Part shown: positions 7,850 through 16,301 of the stretch, piece by piece
How the letters are laid out: every line of letters begins with the position of its first letter
Numbering within the stretch: the first letter of the stretch is position 1
NCBI GenBank assembly: GCA_018667855.1
Contig: JABIRL010000099.1
Location: 1 to 63,578, forward strand
Direction: 5' to 3'
DNA: 63,578 nucleotides
Source: Rhodospirillaceae bacterium
GTDB lineage: Bacteria; Pseudomonadota; Alphaproteobacteria; GCA-2731375
Position numbers and translations under genes: made by a program
Notes under the pieces: generated by a model
Told to the model about the DNA's origin: nothing
Database searches by the model: none
Seen by the model: only the letters and a program-made list of their open reading frames with translations

Positions 7850-10765
7850 CTATTTCAAGGCCTTTTGCAGAACCCGCACAATGTGAACCGCCTCACGGCC
7901 GCTGCCGTGTTTGATCTGTTGCCGACAAGATGTGCCGTTGGCGACCAGCGTGGTTCGGGAAGCGGCGGCCCGGACGGCCGGCAGCAGCGCGGCCTCGGCC
8001 ATGGCTTGGGAAGTCTCGTAAGTCTCCGCACCGTACCCAAACGCCCCCGCCATGCCGCAGCAGCTGGATTGAACCGTCGTGGCCTCCACATTCGGCAATA
8101 ACGCAAGGGTCGTCGTCATGGTCGACATGGTCTGATGCGCCTTTTGGTGACAATGGCCGTGGAGCAAAACTTCGCCGGCCGTACCCAGATCCAATTCAAG
8201 GCGGCTGGCGGCGTGTTCTGCCGCCAGGTATTCTTCCAGCAGCATGGCGTTTTTCGCCAAGGCTTCCGACGCAGCGCCCGGCAGCACGGACAGCAATTCG
8301 TCACGCAGGGTCAACAGGCAGGACGGCTCCAACCCCAGGATAGGTAGGCCGCGGGCGATGAACGGCGATAGCGCCTCCACCGTGCGGGTCATTTCCGCCC
8401 GCGCCTGATCCACCAGTCCGGCGGATAGATAGGTGCGCCCACAACACAGCCGGCGATCATTCGTGGGATCCTGGGCGATGTGCACGCGCCGACCCGCTGC
8501 CGTCAGCACATCAATGGCGGCGGTCAGGTTCTCTGTCTCGAAAGTGGCATTGAAGGTATCGGCGAACAAGACTACTTCCGGGCCATCCACGGGACCGAAA
8601 GCGTTCTGATTCGGCGCGAAAACGTCGCGCCGCCATTTTGGCAACGGCCGCCGGGCGGTGAAGCCAAATAGCTTCTCGCTCAGCCAGGCCAGGCCCGGAA
8701 CCTGGTCGCGCAGGTTCAGCAAAGGCGCCAGGCGCGCGGCCCAGGGCGCATAGCGGGGCAGGTAGGCGACCAAACGGTCGTGCAGGGATATACCATTGCG
8801 TTTGGTGCGCTGATACTGCACCTCGATCTTCATGGCCGCCATGTCCACGCCCACCGGGCATTCCCGCTTGCAACCCTTGCAACCCACACAGAGCGACAGT
8901 GCGTCGGCCATTGCCTCGGAGTGCAGGGCGTCCTGCCCCAATTGACCGGAAAGTCCCAGGCGCAAAAGATTGGCCCGGCCCCGGGTCAGATGCGCCTCGT
9001 CGCCCGTGACCTTGAAGGAGGGGCACATGACGCTGGCCAAGTTCAAATTACGGCAGGCGCCGTTGTTGTTGCACATCTCCACCGCGCGGCCGAAACCGCC
9101 CCAGGCGGACCAGTCCAGGCCGGTCTCGAACTCCTCCGTCCGGTAGTCCGGCTTGAAGCGGAACAGGCGGCGGTCGTCCATTTTCGGTGGCGCGACGATC
9201 TTGCCGGGATTGAACAGACCCTTGGGGTCCAGGATCTGTTTCACTTCGGCGAAGTTGTCCACCATGCGCTGACCGAACATGGGCAAATGAAATTCGGAAC
9301 GGACCAGGCCATCGCCATGTTCACCGGAATGGGAGCCCTTGTATTCCCGCACCATCTCGAAGGCTTCCTCGGCCATGGCGCGCATTTTCACCGCGCCGTC
9401 GGGGTCTTTCAGATTGACCACCGGGCGCACGTGTAAACAGCCGACCGAGGCATGGGCGTACCAGGTGCCTTCCGTGCCGTGCTTGTGGAAGACCTTGGTC
9501 AGACGGTCTGTATATTCCGCCAGATCCTCCAGGCGCACGGCGCAATCCTCGATGAAGGAGATCGGTTTGCCATCACCCTTCATGGACATCATGATGTTCA
9601 GGCCGGATTTTCTTACTTCCCAGACCGCCGATTGGAAACCGGGATCCGTCGCTTCGACGACAGCGCCGGGAAAACCCAGATCGCCCATAAGTTCGACCAG
9701 CCGCGCCATCTTGGTCAGTTGTTCATCACAGTCTTCGCCGGCGAATTCCACCAGCAGCAAGGCGGCCGGGGCGCCTCGCACAAAACGTTCGATGGTGGGG
9801 CGGAAAATCTCGATCTCCCGGGCCAGATCGATCATGGTGCGGTCCACCAGCTCTACCGCCGTCGGGTCCAGCTTGACAATATGCTGGGTCGCATCCATGG
9901 CGGCATAGAAGTCGGGGAAATGGCAAATCCCCAGAATCTTGTTGGACGGGATCGGTGCCAGGTCCAACTCTATGGCCGTGGAAAACGCCAAGGTCCCTTC
10001 CGAGCCGACCAGCAGATGCGCCAGATTTTGAGAGCCGACGTCGGGCACCAGGGCATCGATGTTGTAGCCGCCCACCCGGCGTTGCACCTCCGGAAAGCGC
10101 GCCGTGATCTCGGCTGCTTCCCGCCGGCCCAGATCCAGCAGTGGCGTGGCGATGTCGCGGTAGCGGGCCGGGATATGGGCGGCTTGAAAATCATCGGGCA
10201 GTTGGCCGAAATGCAACTTGCTACCGTCGGCCAGAATGGCGTCCACGGCGTGGACATTGTCCACCATATTGCCATAGCGGATGGATCGCGCACCGCAGGA
10301 ATTGTTTGCCGTCATGCCGCCGATGGTGGCCCGGGATGAGGTGGAGACATCCACGGGAAAATACAAACCGTGAGGCTTTAGATAGGCATTCAACTGATCC
10401 AGGACGATGCCGGGCTGCACGGTGACCCGTCGGTTCTCTTTATCTAGTGAAATGACGCCGGCCAGGTTCTTGGACACATCCACGATCAGGGCTTCGCCCA
10501 CGGTTTGCCCGCATTGGGAGGTGCCGCCGCCCCGTGGCAGGATGGGAATGCCCTCGTCGGCGGCGATCTGAATAGCCCGGGCGATATCGGCCTCATTATC
10601 GGGAACGACAACGCCGATGGGTTCGATCTGATATATCGAGGCATCGGTGGAATAGCGCCCCCGGCTGGCGCTATCGAACAGCACCTGACCGGACAGCTCC
10701 CGTCCCAGCCGCGCCGCCAGCGCGGAGTCTCCGATGCGTCCGGTACCGGTATAGGGCGCGCCCAT
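7850..10765 (-). CDS. FAD-linked oxidase fused to Fe-S/CCG domains (YdiJ/Dld type)
   Basis: A 971-aa 2-hydroxyacid dehydrogenase of the YdiJ family. The N-terminal half is a PCMH-type FAD domain (GGGTSQCGQ near 80, then SSRATIGGMTANNSCG) followed by an FAD-oxidase C domain containing HSGEHGDGLVRSE. The second half has a ferredoxin-like cysteine motif (CVGCKGCKRECP). CCG-type cysteines follow (RLCCGRTY, then HGHCHQKA and SSCCGMAGAF), as in glycolate oxidase GlcF and HdrB. D-lactate, D-2-hydroxyglutarate or glycolate are plausible substrates, with electrons passing to quinone. It lies 11 bases downstream of the acyl-CoA synthetase gene on the same strand. Confidence 0.88.
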   Translation of the reverse strand: MGAPYTGTGRIGDSALAARLGRELSGQVLFDSASRGRYSTDASIYQIEPIGVVVPDNEADIARAIQIAADEGIPILPRGGGTSQCGQTVGEALIVDVSKNLAGVISLDKENRRVTVQPGIVLDQLNAYLKPHGLYFPVDVSTSSRATIGGMTANNSCGARSIRYGNMVDNVHAVDAILADGSKLHFGQLPDDFQAAHIPARYRDIATPLLDLGRREAAEITARFPEVQRRVGGYNIDALVPDVGSQNLAHLLVGSEGTLAFSTAIELDLAPIPSNKILGICHFPDFYAAMDATQHIVKLDPTAVELVDRTMIDLAREIEIFRPTIERFVRGAPAALLLVEFAGEDCDEQLTKMARLVELMGDLGFPGAVVEATDPGFQSAVWEVRKSGLNIMMSMKGDGKPISFIEDCAVRLEDLAEYTDRLTKVFHKHGTEGTWYAHASVGCLHVRPVVNLKDPDGAVKMRAMAEEAFEMVREYKGSHSGEHGDGLVRSEFHLPMFGQRMVDNFAEVKQILDPKGLFNPGKIVAPPKMDDRRLFRFKPDYRTEEFETGLDWSAWGGFGRAVEMCNNNGACRNLNLASVMCPSFKVTGDEAHLTRGRANLLRLGLSGQLGQDALHSEAMADALSLCVGCKGCKRECPVGVDMAAMKIEVQYQRTKRNGISLHDRLVAYLPRYAPWAARLAPLLNLRDQVPGLAWLSEKLFGFTARRPLPKWRRDVFAPNQNAFGPVDGPEVVLFADTFNATFETENLTAAIDVLTAAGRRVHIAQDPTNDRRLCCGRTYLSAGLVDQARAEMTRTVEALSPFIARGLPILGLEPSCLLTLRDELLSVLPGAASEALAKNAMLLEEYLAAEHAASRLELDLGTAGEVLLHGHCHQKAHQTMSTMTTTLALLPNVEATTVQSSCCGMAGAFGYGAETYETSQAMAEAALLPAVRAAASRTTLVANGTSCRQQIKHGSGREAVHIVRVLQKALK

Positions 10766-10776
10766 TTGCGACGCGC

Positions 10777-12408
10777 CTACGACGCCAAATCCTTGGCTCG
10801 ATCCCGCAGCACGAACTTTTGAATTTTCCCGGTGGAGGTTTTCGGCAGATCATCGAACACCACCTGGCGGGGGCATTTATAGTGCGCCATGTTGTCCCGG
10901 CAAAAGGCGATGATTTCCTCCGCCGTGGCCTCTTCGCCCGGTTTCAGCTCGATGAACGCAGTGGGCGTCTCGCCCCATTTTTCCGACGGCGTGGCGACCA
11001 CGGCGACGGCGGCGATCTTGGTATTGGCATACAGCGTATCCTCGACCTCGATGGAGGAGATATTCTCGCCACCGGATATGATGATGTCCTTGGAACGGTC
11101 CTTCAGCTCCACATAACCGTCCGGATGCCAGACGCCCAGGTCACCGGTATGGAACCAGCCGCCTTCGAAGGCCTCCGTGGTGGCCTTTGGGTTTTTCAAA
11201 TAACCCTTCATGGTGACATTGCCGCGCATGAACACCTCGCCCATGCTCTCGCCGTCCATTGGGACCGGCTCCAAGGTCTCCGCATCCGCCACCATCATGC
11301 CTTCCTGGACCTGATAGGGGACGCCCTGCCTGGCTTTCAGGCGGGCCTGTTCGTCCAGGGGCAACTCGTTCCATTCCGATTTCCAGGCGCTGACCACGCA
11401 GGGGCCGTAGACTTCGGTCAGGCCGTAGACGTGGGTGACCTCGAAGCCCTGGCGCGCCATATCGGCCAACACGGCAGCGGGTGGCGGCGCGGCGGCGGTG
11501 AACATATTGACGGTATGGGGCAGCTCGCATTTTTCATCTTCCGCCGCGCCCGCAATCATCTGCATGACGATGGGCGCGCCGCACATGTGGGTGATCTTGT
11601 GCTGGTCGATGGCGGCATAGATATCCTTGGCCACCACGTTGCGCAGGCAGACATGGGTGCCGGCGATGGCGGTAATGGACCAGGGGAAGCACCAGCCGTT
11701 GCAATGGAACATGGGCAGGGTCCACAGATAGGTGGGGTGGGCCGGCAAATGCCACGACATGATATTGCCCACGGCGTTCAAATAAGTGCCCCGGTGGCTG
11801 TAGACCACGCCCTTGGGATTGCCCGTGGTGCCGGAGGTATAGTTGAGCGATATGGCCTCCCACTCGTCGCCGGGCGGGCTCCATTGATGATCCTCGTCGC
11901 CGGTTTCCAGGAAGGCTTCATAGTTCATAACGCCCAGGGATTTGCCGCCCGGACCGGCCGGATCCTCGATATCGATCACGATGGGCCGGTTGGCGACTTT
12001 TTCCAGCGCGGCTTCGATAATGGGGCTGAATTCCGTATCGGTGATCAGCAGCTTGCATTCCCCATGATCCAGAATAAATGCGATCTCGGTCGCGTTCAGA
12101 CGATAGTTCAGGGCATTCAGCACAGCGCCCTGCATGGGCACGCCAAAGGTCGCCTCGAATGCCGCCGTCACGTTCGGCGCCATCACCGAAACCGTATCGC
12201 CCTTGCCAATCCCCTGCTTCGACAAGGCGGAGGCCAGGCGCAAACAGCGCGCCTGGGTCTGGGCCCAGGTATAGCGGGCCTGACCATCGATGACGGAGGT
12301 ATAATCAGGATAGGTCCAGGCCGCCTTGGCCAGAAAACTCAAAGGCGACAGGGCCTGATAGTTAGCCGCCGTGATCGGCAGGTCGGTCTCGAATGGATTG
12401 GCGCTCAT
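10777..12408 (-). CDS. AMP-forming acyl-CoA synthetase
   Basis: A 543-aa ANL-superfamily ligase that activates a carboxylic acid as acyl-AMP and then acyl-CoA. The P-loop-like motif NYTSGTTGNPKGV, the YGLTEVYGP motif and the C-terminal GGENISSIEVE, HYKCPRQVVF and PKTSTGKIQK segments are all present, including the catalytic Lys. I start it at ATG 12408, which has GAGGAA at good distance, rather than 12 codons upstream. The family includes medium-chain fatty acid ligases and DmdB (3-methylmercaptopropionate-CoA ligase), and sequence alone does not separate them. Three acyl-CoA dehydrogenase genes lie 5-8 kb away. Confidence 0.87.
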   Translation of the reverse strand: MSANPFETDLPITAANYQALSPLSFLAKAAWTYPDYTSVIDGQARYTWAQTQARCLRLASALSKQGIGKGDTVSVMAPNVTAAFEATFGVPMQGAVLNALNYRLNATEIAFILDHGECKLLITDTEFSPIIEAALEKVANRPIVIDIEDPAGPGGKSLGVMNYEAFLETGDEDHQWSPPGDEWEAISLNYTSGTTGNPKGVVYSHRGTYLNAVGNIMSWHLPAHPTYLWTLPMFHCNGWCFPWSITAIAGTHVCLRNVVAKDIYAAIDQHKITHMCGAPIVMQMIAGAAEDEKCELPHTVNMFTAAAPPPAAVLADMARQGFEVTHVYGLTEVYGPCVVSAWKSEWNELPLDEQARLKARQGVPYQVQEGMMVADAETLEPVPMDGESMGEVFMRGNVTMKGYLKNPKATTEAFEGGWFHTGDLGVWHPDGYVELKDRSKDIIISGGENISSIEVEDTLYANTKIAAVAVVATPSEKWGETPTAFIELKPGEEATAEEIIAFCRDNMAHYKCPRQVVFDDLPKTSTGKIQKFVLRDRAKDLAS

Positions 12409-12569
12409 ATCCGGTTCCTCGGCAATTATGTGAGGCAAATGCAAATTTCATTGAAGGCAATTTATCGTTTGCAAGCTCAAGCTACAAGCCGCCTCACCCC
12501 TTCCAAGTCCCGAGCCAATCATGCTATTCACCCCCACCAGACGGTCGGCATGCCGCTTGCTGCTTTGGG

Positions 12570-12646
12570 GCGCCCGTAGCTCAGCTGGATAGAGCACTTG
12601 ATTCCTAATCAAGGGGTCGCAGGTTCGAGTCCTGCCGGGCGCACCA
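12570..12646 (+). tRNA. tRNA-Arg (anticodon CCU)
   Basis: A complete cloverleaf can be drawn: acceptor GCGCCCG with CGGGCGC, D arm GCTC/GAGC, anticodon stem CTTGA/TCAAG around loop TTCCTAA (anticodon CCT), T arm GCAGG/CCTGC with TTCGAGT, and encoded CCA at 12644-12646. No integrase or duplicated 3' tRNA end was found in the window. Confidence 0.97.
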
Positions 12647-12803
12647 AATTTGGTTTTGCGATTTCGCTGCAGTCGATCTGGCCGTGGTCCGGGCTCAGGA
12701 ATGGGATCGACGAAGGATAACGGGTGGACTGTCGCGGCGCGATCGCCTTCAGGGGCAAAAATACGCGGGGGCGCACAGGTGGACCTGAATTCCGCTTCCG
12801 GTC

Positions 12804-12923
12804 CTAGCCGAACGGCAGATAGACATTATTGTAGACCGTGAACTGGCTGGCGCCGGCCTTCAGGGTTGCCTCGAAATATGGCGATTTGCGAATACGGGGT
12901 GTCGTGACTATATCTGTTGTCAT
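12804..12923 (-). pseudogene. 5' remnant of a GcvT/DmdA-like aminomethyltransferase
   Basis: A 39-codon frame begins at ATG 12923 and stops at TAG 12806-12804. Its sequence (PRIRKSPYFEAT followed by FTVYNNVYLPFG) resembles the first residues of GcvT-fold aminomethyl/DMSP-demethylase-like proteins, which are normally hundreds of residues long. No continuation is visible in any frame after the stop, so I read it as a truncated leftover. The rest of 12647-13007 holds nothing I recognise apart from the ribosome-binding site of the next gene. Confidence 0.5.
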
Positions 12924-13007
12924 GGCTAACAGGCTTTCCGTTATCGTTTCAGAAGGATTGTGTGCCAAAGTATGTTTATTGCAGTCGATTTACGGGAGGG
13001 AAGACTT

Positions 13008-13784
13008 ATGAGCACCGACACACTTGTCGATGCCGTTGCCCTGCGAGAGGACGTAAAAGATAAGTACCGGGAGGTAGCGCTCGACCCCCATGGAGAGTTT
13101 CATTTCCATACGGGCCGGCCGCTGGCGAAACGCCTGGGCTATGACGATGCGGTGGTGGGCGCCATGCCCGATGCCGCCGTCGAATCTTTCGCGGGCGTCG
13201 GCAATCCATTTTCATTGCGTCCATTGCAGACCGGCGAACGGGTCGTCGATATCGGCTCGGGCGGCGGCTTTGATTGCTTTGTTGCCGCCCAGCAGGTTGG
13301 CCCCACGGGTCAGGTTATCGGCATCGATATGACCCAGGAGATGCTGGACAAATCACGGGCCACAGCCAAGGCGATGGACCTGGACCAGGTCGAATTTCGT
13401 GAAGGTCTGTTGGAAGAGATCCCCGTGGGCGACGGCCAGGCGGATGTGGTCATCTCCAACGGCGTGATCAATCTATGCGCTGACAAGAAGCACGTGTTCT
13501 CGGAAATCTGGCGCATTCTGCGGCCGGGCGGCGTGTTGCAATTCGCCGATATCGCCAACGGACAACCGGTGCCGGAGGAAGCTATCAGCAACATCGATCT
13601 TTGGACTGCTTGAATCGCTGGTGGCATGCCGTGTGCAGGCTGGCAGAAAATGATGCAGGACTCAGGGTTTGAAGATGTGCGCATCGGCCCGGCGGTCGAT
13701 ACCTTCGGCGGCGCGGGTGGTGAACCCAATGCCCGCAAGTTCGAGGTATTCGGATACGCCTTCATAGGCCGGAAACCCGGCTGA
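13008..13784 (+). CDS. ArsM-like SAM methyltransferase, candidate selenoprotein (in-frame TGA)
   Basis: SAM-dependent methyltransferase related to arsenite methyltransferases. ATG 13008 follows GGGAGGG (12994-13000). The SAM site VVDIGSGGGFDCF covers about residues 79-91, followed by GIDMT and the VISNGVINLC segment, where ArsM usually has ISNCVINL. A TGA at 13611-13613 (codon 202) interrupts the frame. The same frame then runs 56 more codons to TGA 13782-13784 and matches the family C terminus (IAGG, VDTFGGAGGEPNARKFEV, GYAF). Relatives I know read DLWTGC-IAGG here, so the TGA falls on a conserved Cys. I annotate read-through as selenocysteine, giving 258 residues. The alternative is a nonsense mutation giving 201 aa. 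Likely substrates are arsenite or another thiophilic element; this is not proven. Confidence 0.75.
13611..13644 (+). promoter_or_regulatory. Possible bacterial SECIS stem-loop after the in-frame TGA
   Basis: A hand-drawn hairpin starts just after the TGA. The lower stem GCTGG (13617-13621) pairs with CTGGC (13640-13644) and includes two G-U pairs. After a small internal loop, GCAT (13624-13627) pairs with GTGC (13633-13636) around the loop GCCGT, which opens with G. The apical loop begins 14 bases after the TGA. Position and loop fit bacterial SECIS elements roughly, but the stem is weak and unverified. Confidence 0.35.
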
Positions 13785-13788
13785 CGGT

Positions 13789-13840
13789 TAGATCAAACTG
13801 CAAAAAGTTGGAATCAATTTTGTGCAGATAATTTGATCTA
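13789..13840. repeat. 52-bp imperfect inverted repeat
   Basis: TAGATCAAA (13789-13797) pairs with TTTGATCTA (13832-13840), CTGCA (13798-13802) with TGCAG (13823-13827), and AGTTG (13806-13810) with CAATT (13815-13819). It begins 4 bases after the methyltransferase stop. It is AT-rich and lacks a terminal T-run, so a terminator role is uncertain; an operator or a mobile-element relic is also possible. Confidence 0.55.
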
Positions 13841-13852
13841 TTCTAAGGGTTT

Positions 13853-13892
13853 AGAGCAACTTGGCTGCGTTCGAAAGAACGCAGGTTGCTCT
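13853..13892. repeat. Hairpin with 8+8 bp stem
   Basis: AGAGCAAC (13853-13860) pairs with GTTGCTCT (13885-13892), and inside it CTGCGTTC pairs with GAACGCAG around a GAAA tetraloop, leaving a 4-base bulge (TTGG) on the left arm. A GAAA loop on a long stem is typical of structured RNA. Confidence 0.55.
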
Positions 13893-13917
13893 AGGTATCA
13901 ACACCATTGAGCCAAAT

Positions 13918-13946
13918 GGCCCGCCGGCAACTCCTGCCGGCGGGCC
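13918..13946 (+). terminator. GC-rich terminator-like hairpin
   Basis: GGCCCGCCGGCA (13918-13929) is perfectly complementary to TGCCGGCGGGCC (13935-13946) with a 5-base loop. The following GTTGTTTG is only moderately T-rich. It probably ends transcription from the methyltransferase gene before the SDR gene at 14017. Confidence 0.6.
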
Positions 13947-14016
13947 GTTGTTTGACAGACCGACGGTGGTCCCCGAAAATGATCCGAGACAAGTATACGG
14001 GATAAGGGACGGAACC

Positions 14017-14865
14017 ATGGGTTTATTGGACGGTAAGACAGCCATCGTGACCGGCGCCAGTCGGGGCATCGGGCAGGCCATCGCGGAACTGTTCGCGTCC
14101 GAGGGCGCCCAGGTGGCCTGCGCCGCGCGCACCCTCAATGAAGGCGACCATGATCTCGAAGGTTCACTCGGCCGCACGGTAGCGGCGATCAGGGACGCCG
14201 GTGGGCGGGCCGAGGCGTTTTGTGCCGATGTGTCCAGCGAAAGCGATTGCCTGGCCCTGGTCGAAGGCACCCGTGCCGCCTTCGGACCTATCGATATTCT
14301 CGTCAATAACGCGGCGTTGAGCTATTTTCTGCCCATATCGGAATTCGCCACCAACCGCTGGATGCGCGCCTTCGCGGTCAATGTGCATGGCTCTTTCATG
14401 CTGTCGAAGGCGGTGCTGGAGGACATGACAAAAGACGGCCGTGGCGGCGCCGTCGTCAATATCAGCTCGGGCGCCGCAATTGGACCCGGTCGCGGACCCT
14501 ATGACGCGGCGGCGCGTGGCGGCACTATGTATGGCGCTACCAAGGCGGCGCTGGAGCGGTTTACCCAAGGGCTGGCCGAGGAAGTGGCGCCCCAGGGCAA
14601 TATTTCCATCACCTGCGTTTCGCCCTCGAAAGTGGTGCCGACGCCGGGCACCGTCTATCACCATCTGGTCGATGGCATGGACGACCCCCGAGGCGAGGCG
14701 CCGGAATATATGGCCCGGGCCACTTTGTTGCTGGCCAGCGAACGGGCGGACAAGGTCAATGGCCGGGTGACCTACAGCCAGCAGATCCTGGGCGAATTCG
14801 GCTGGATTGAAAATCCGGTCGGCCGCGGCATCGACAGTGCCGGTTCGGGCTATTCGCAGGTATGA
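14017..14865 (+). CDS. SDR-family NAD(P)-dependent oxidoreductase
   Basis: A 282-aa classical short-chain dehydrogenase. The cofactor motif TGASRGIG is near residue 12, NNAA follows, the catalytic Ser lies in NISSGAAIGPG, and the YGATKAAL motif gives the Tyr-Lys pair. It carries an insert of about ten residues after the cofactor motif (LNEGDHDLEGSLGR) and an extended C-terminal tail. I chose ATG 14017 because of the preceding purine-rich AAGGGACGG. The GlcD-like gene follows after 38 bases and an aldo/keto reductase after that, so the three probably form an operon for oxidising a hydroxy or carbonyl compound. The substrate is unknown. Confidence 0.87.
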   Translation: MGLLDGKTAIVTGASRGIGQAIAELFASEGAQVACAARTLNEGDHDLEGSLGRTVAAIRDAGGRAEAFCADVSSESDCLALVEGTRAAFGPIDILVNNAALSYFLPISEFATNRWMRAFAVNVHGSFMLSKAVLEDMTKDGRGGAVVNISSGAAIGPGRGPYDAAARGGTMYGATKAALERFTQGLAEEVAPQGNISITCVSPSKVVPTPGTVYHHLVDGMDDPRGEAPEYMARATLLLASERADKVNGRVTYSQQILGEFGWIENPVGRGIDSAGSGYSQV

Positions 14866-14903
14866 TGATTGAATTGCAATGACTTTTCCGGAAGGACGGC
14901 AGC

Positions 14904-16298
14904 ATGAGCTTGGCAACCAGTGAAACCACTCTTGGGGTAATCGACGAGTTGCGGGCCCTGCTGGGTGACCGCCTGTCCACATCCCAGGCCCAGCGCGACA
15001 GTCATGGCCAGGATGAAGGCTGGCACCCGGTTGAGGCGCCCGACGCCGTGGCTTTCGCCCAATCGACAGAGGAAGTCGCGGCCATCGTGCGCATCTGCCA
15101 TGCCGCCGGGACGCCGGTCATACCCTATGGCGCCGGCACGTCCATCGAGGGCCAGGTGCACGCCGCGCGGGGCGGAATTTGTATTGATGTGGGCGGCATG
15201 AACGAGGTTTTGGCGGTCCATGCCGAGGATCTGGACTGCACGGTACAGCCCGGCGTGCGGCGCAAACAGTTGAACGACTATCTGCGCGACACGGGGCTGT
15301 TTTTTCCCATCGATCCCGGTGCCGATGCCTCCATCGGCGGCATGACGGGGACGCGGGCCAGCGGCACCAATGCGGTCCGCTACGGCACCATGCGCGAGAA
15401 CGTCATGTCCCTGACTGTGGTGCTGCCCAATGGCGAGATCATCCGCACGGCGCGGCGGGCGCGTAAATCCTCCGCCGGTTACGATCTGACCCGGCTATTC
15501 GTCGGCTCCGAAGGGACCTTGGGGATCGTCACCGAGATTACCCTGCGTCTGTACGGTATTCCCGAGAACATCTCCGCCGCCGTGGTGCCCTTCGACAGCG
15601 TCGAGGGCGCGGTGGACACGGTGATCTGTACTATCCAGTCGGGTATTCCCATTGCCCGTATCGAATTGCTGGACGATGTGCAGATCGACGCCATCAACAA
15701 ATATTCCAACATGGAACATCCCGTGAAACCGACCCTGTTCATGGAATTTCACGGCACCGACGCAGGCGTGGCGGAACAGATCGAAATGGTGAAGGCTTTC
15801 GGCGAGGACTTCGGCGCCGGGGAGTTCCAATGGTCCGATCAGTTGGAGGACCGCAACCGCCTGTGGCAAGCCCGCCATGACGTGGCCTATGCCTGCAAGG
15901 CCATGCGGCCGGGTTGCGATATCTGGGCCACGGATGTCTGCGTGCCTATCTCGCGCCTGGCCGAATGCATCGCCGAAACCCGTAAGGATCTGGAAGGCGC
16001 CTCGGTGCCGGCGCCCATATCGGGCCATGTGGGCGACGGCAATTTTCATCTCTGTTTCGTGCTCGACCCCAACAACCGGGAGGAATTCAACGAAGCCGAC
16101 CAGATCAACGACCGTCTGATCCGCCGCGCTCTGGACATGGACGGCACCTGTACCGGCGAGCACGGCATCGGCCTGGGCAAGCGCAAATTCCTGCGCGAAG
16201 AACATGGTGATGCGGTCGAGATTATGCGCGCCATCAAAATGGCGATCGACCCGGACAACATCATGAATCCGGGCAAAATGCTGCCCGCGCAGAATTAG
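14904..16298 (+). CDS. FAD-binding 2-hydroxyacid oxidase (GlcD / D-lactate dehydrogenase family)
   Basis: A 464-aa flavoenzyme of the GlcD/D-lactate dehydrogenase (cytochrome) family. The PCMH FAD domain shows YGAGTSIEGQ near residue 74 and DASIGGMTGTRASG, which holds the diphosphate-binding loop. The C-terminal FAD-oxidase domain has the conserved GHVGDGNFH and GEHGIGLGKRKFL segments. No Fe-S domain is attached, unlike the large paralogue at 7850-10765. It lies between an SDR and an aldo/keto reductase on the same strand, with only 3 bases to the latter. D-lactate or glycolate are the usual substrates of the family. Confidence 0.9.
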   Translation: MSLATSETTLGVIDELRALLGDRLSTSQAQRDSHGQDEGWHPVEAPDAVAFAQSTEEVAAIVRICHAAGTPVIPYGAGTSIEGQVHAARGGICIDVGGMNEVLAVHAEDLDCTVQPGVRRKQLNDYLRDTGLFFPIDPGADASIGGMTGTRASGTNAVRYGTMRENVMSLTVVLPNGEIIRTARRARKSSAGYDLTRLFVGSEGTLGIVTEITLRLYGIPENISAAVVPFDSVEGAVDTVICTIQSGIPIARIELLDDVQIDAINKYSNMEHPVKPTLFMEFHGTDAGVAEQIEMVKAFGEDFGAGEFQWSDQLEDRNRLWQARHDVAYACKAMRPGCDIWATDVCVPISRLAECIAETRKDLEGASVPAPISGHVGDGNFHLCFVLDPNNREEFNEADQINDRLIRRALDMDGTCTGEHGIGLGKRKFLREEHGDAVEIMRAIKMAIDPDNIMNPGKMLPAQN

Positions 16299-16301
16299 GT
16301 C

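Noticed and set aside
10819..12579. Long antisense open frame across the acyl-CoA synthetase gene
   Set aside because: It is a codon-bias shadow of the ligase, with no domain motifs.
12570..12646. Integrated element at tRNA-Arg
   Set aside because: No integrase, no duplicated 3' tRNA end and no phage or conjugation gene was found in the window.
10777..12923. DMSP demethylation pathway (DmdA remnant next to a DmdB-like ligase)
   Set aside because: The remnant is too short to identify as DmdA, and the ligase and dehydrogenases cannot be told from general fatty acid enzymes by eye.
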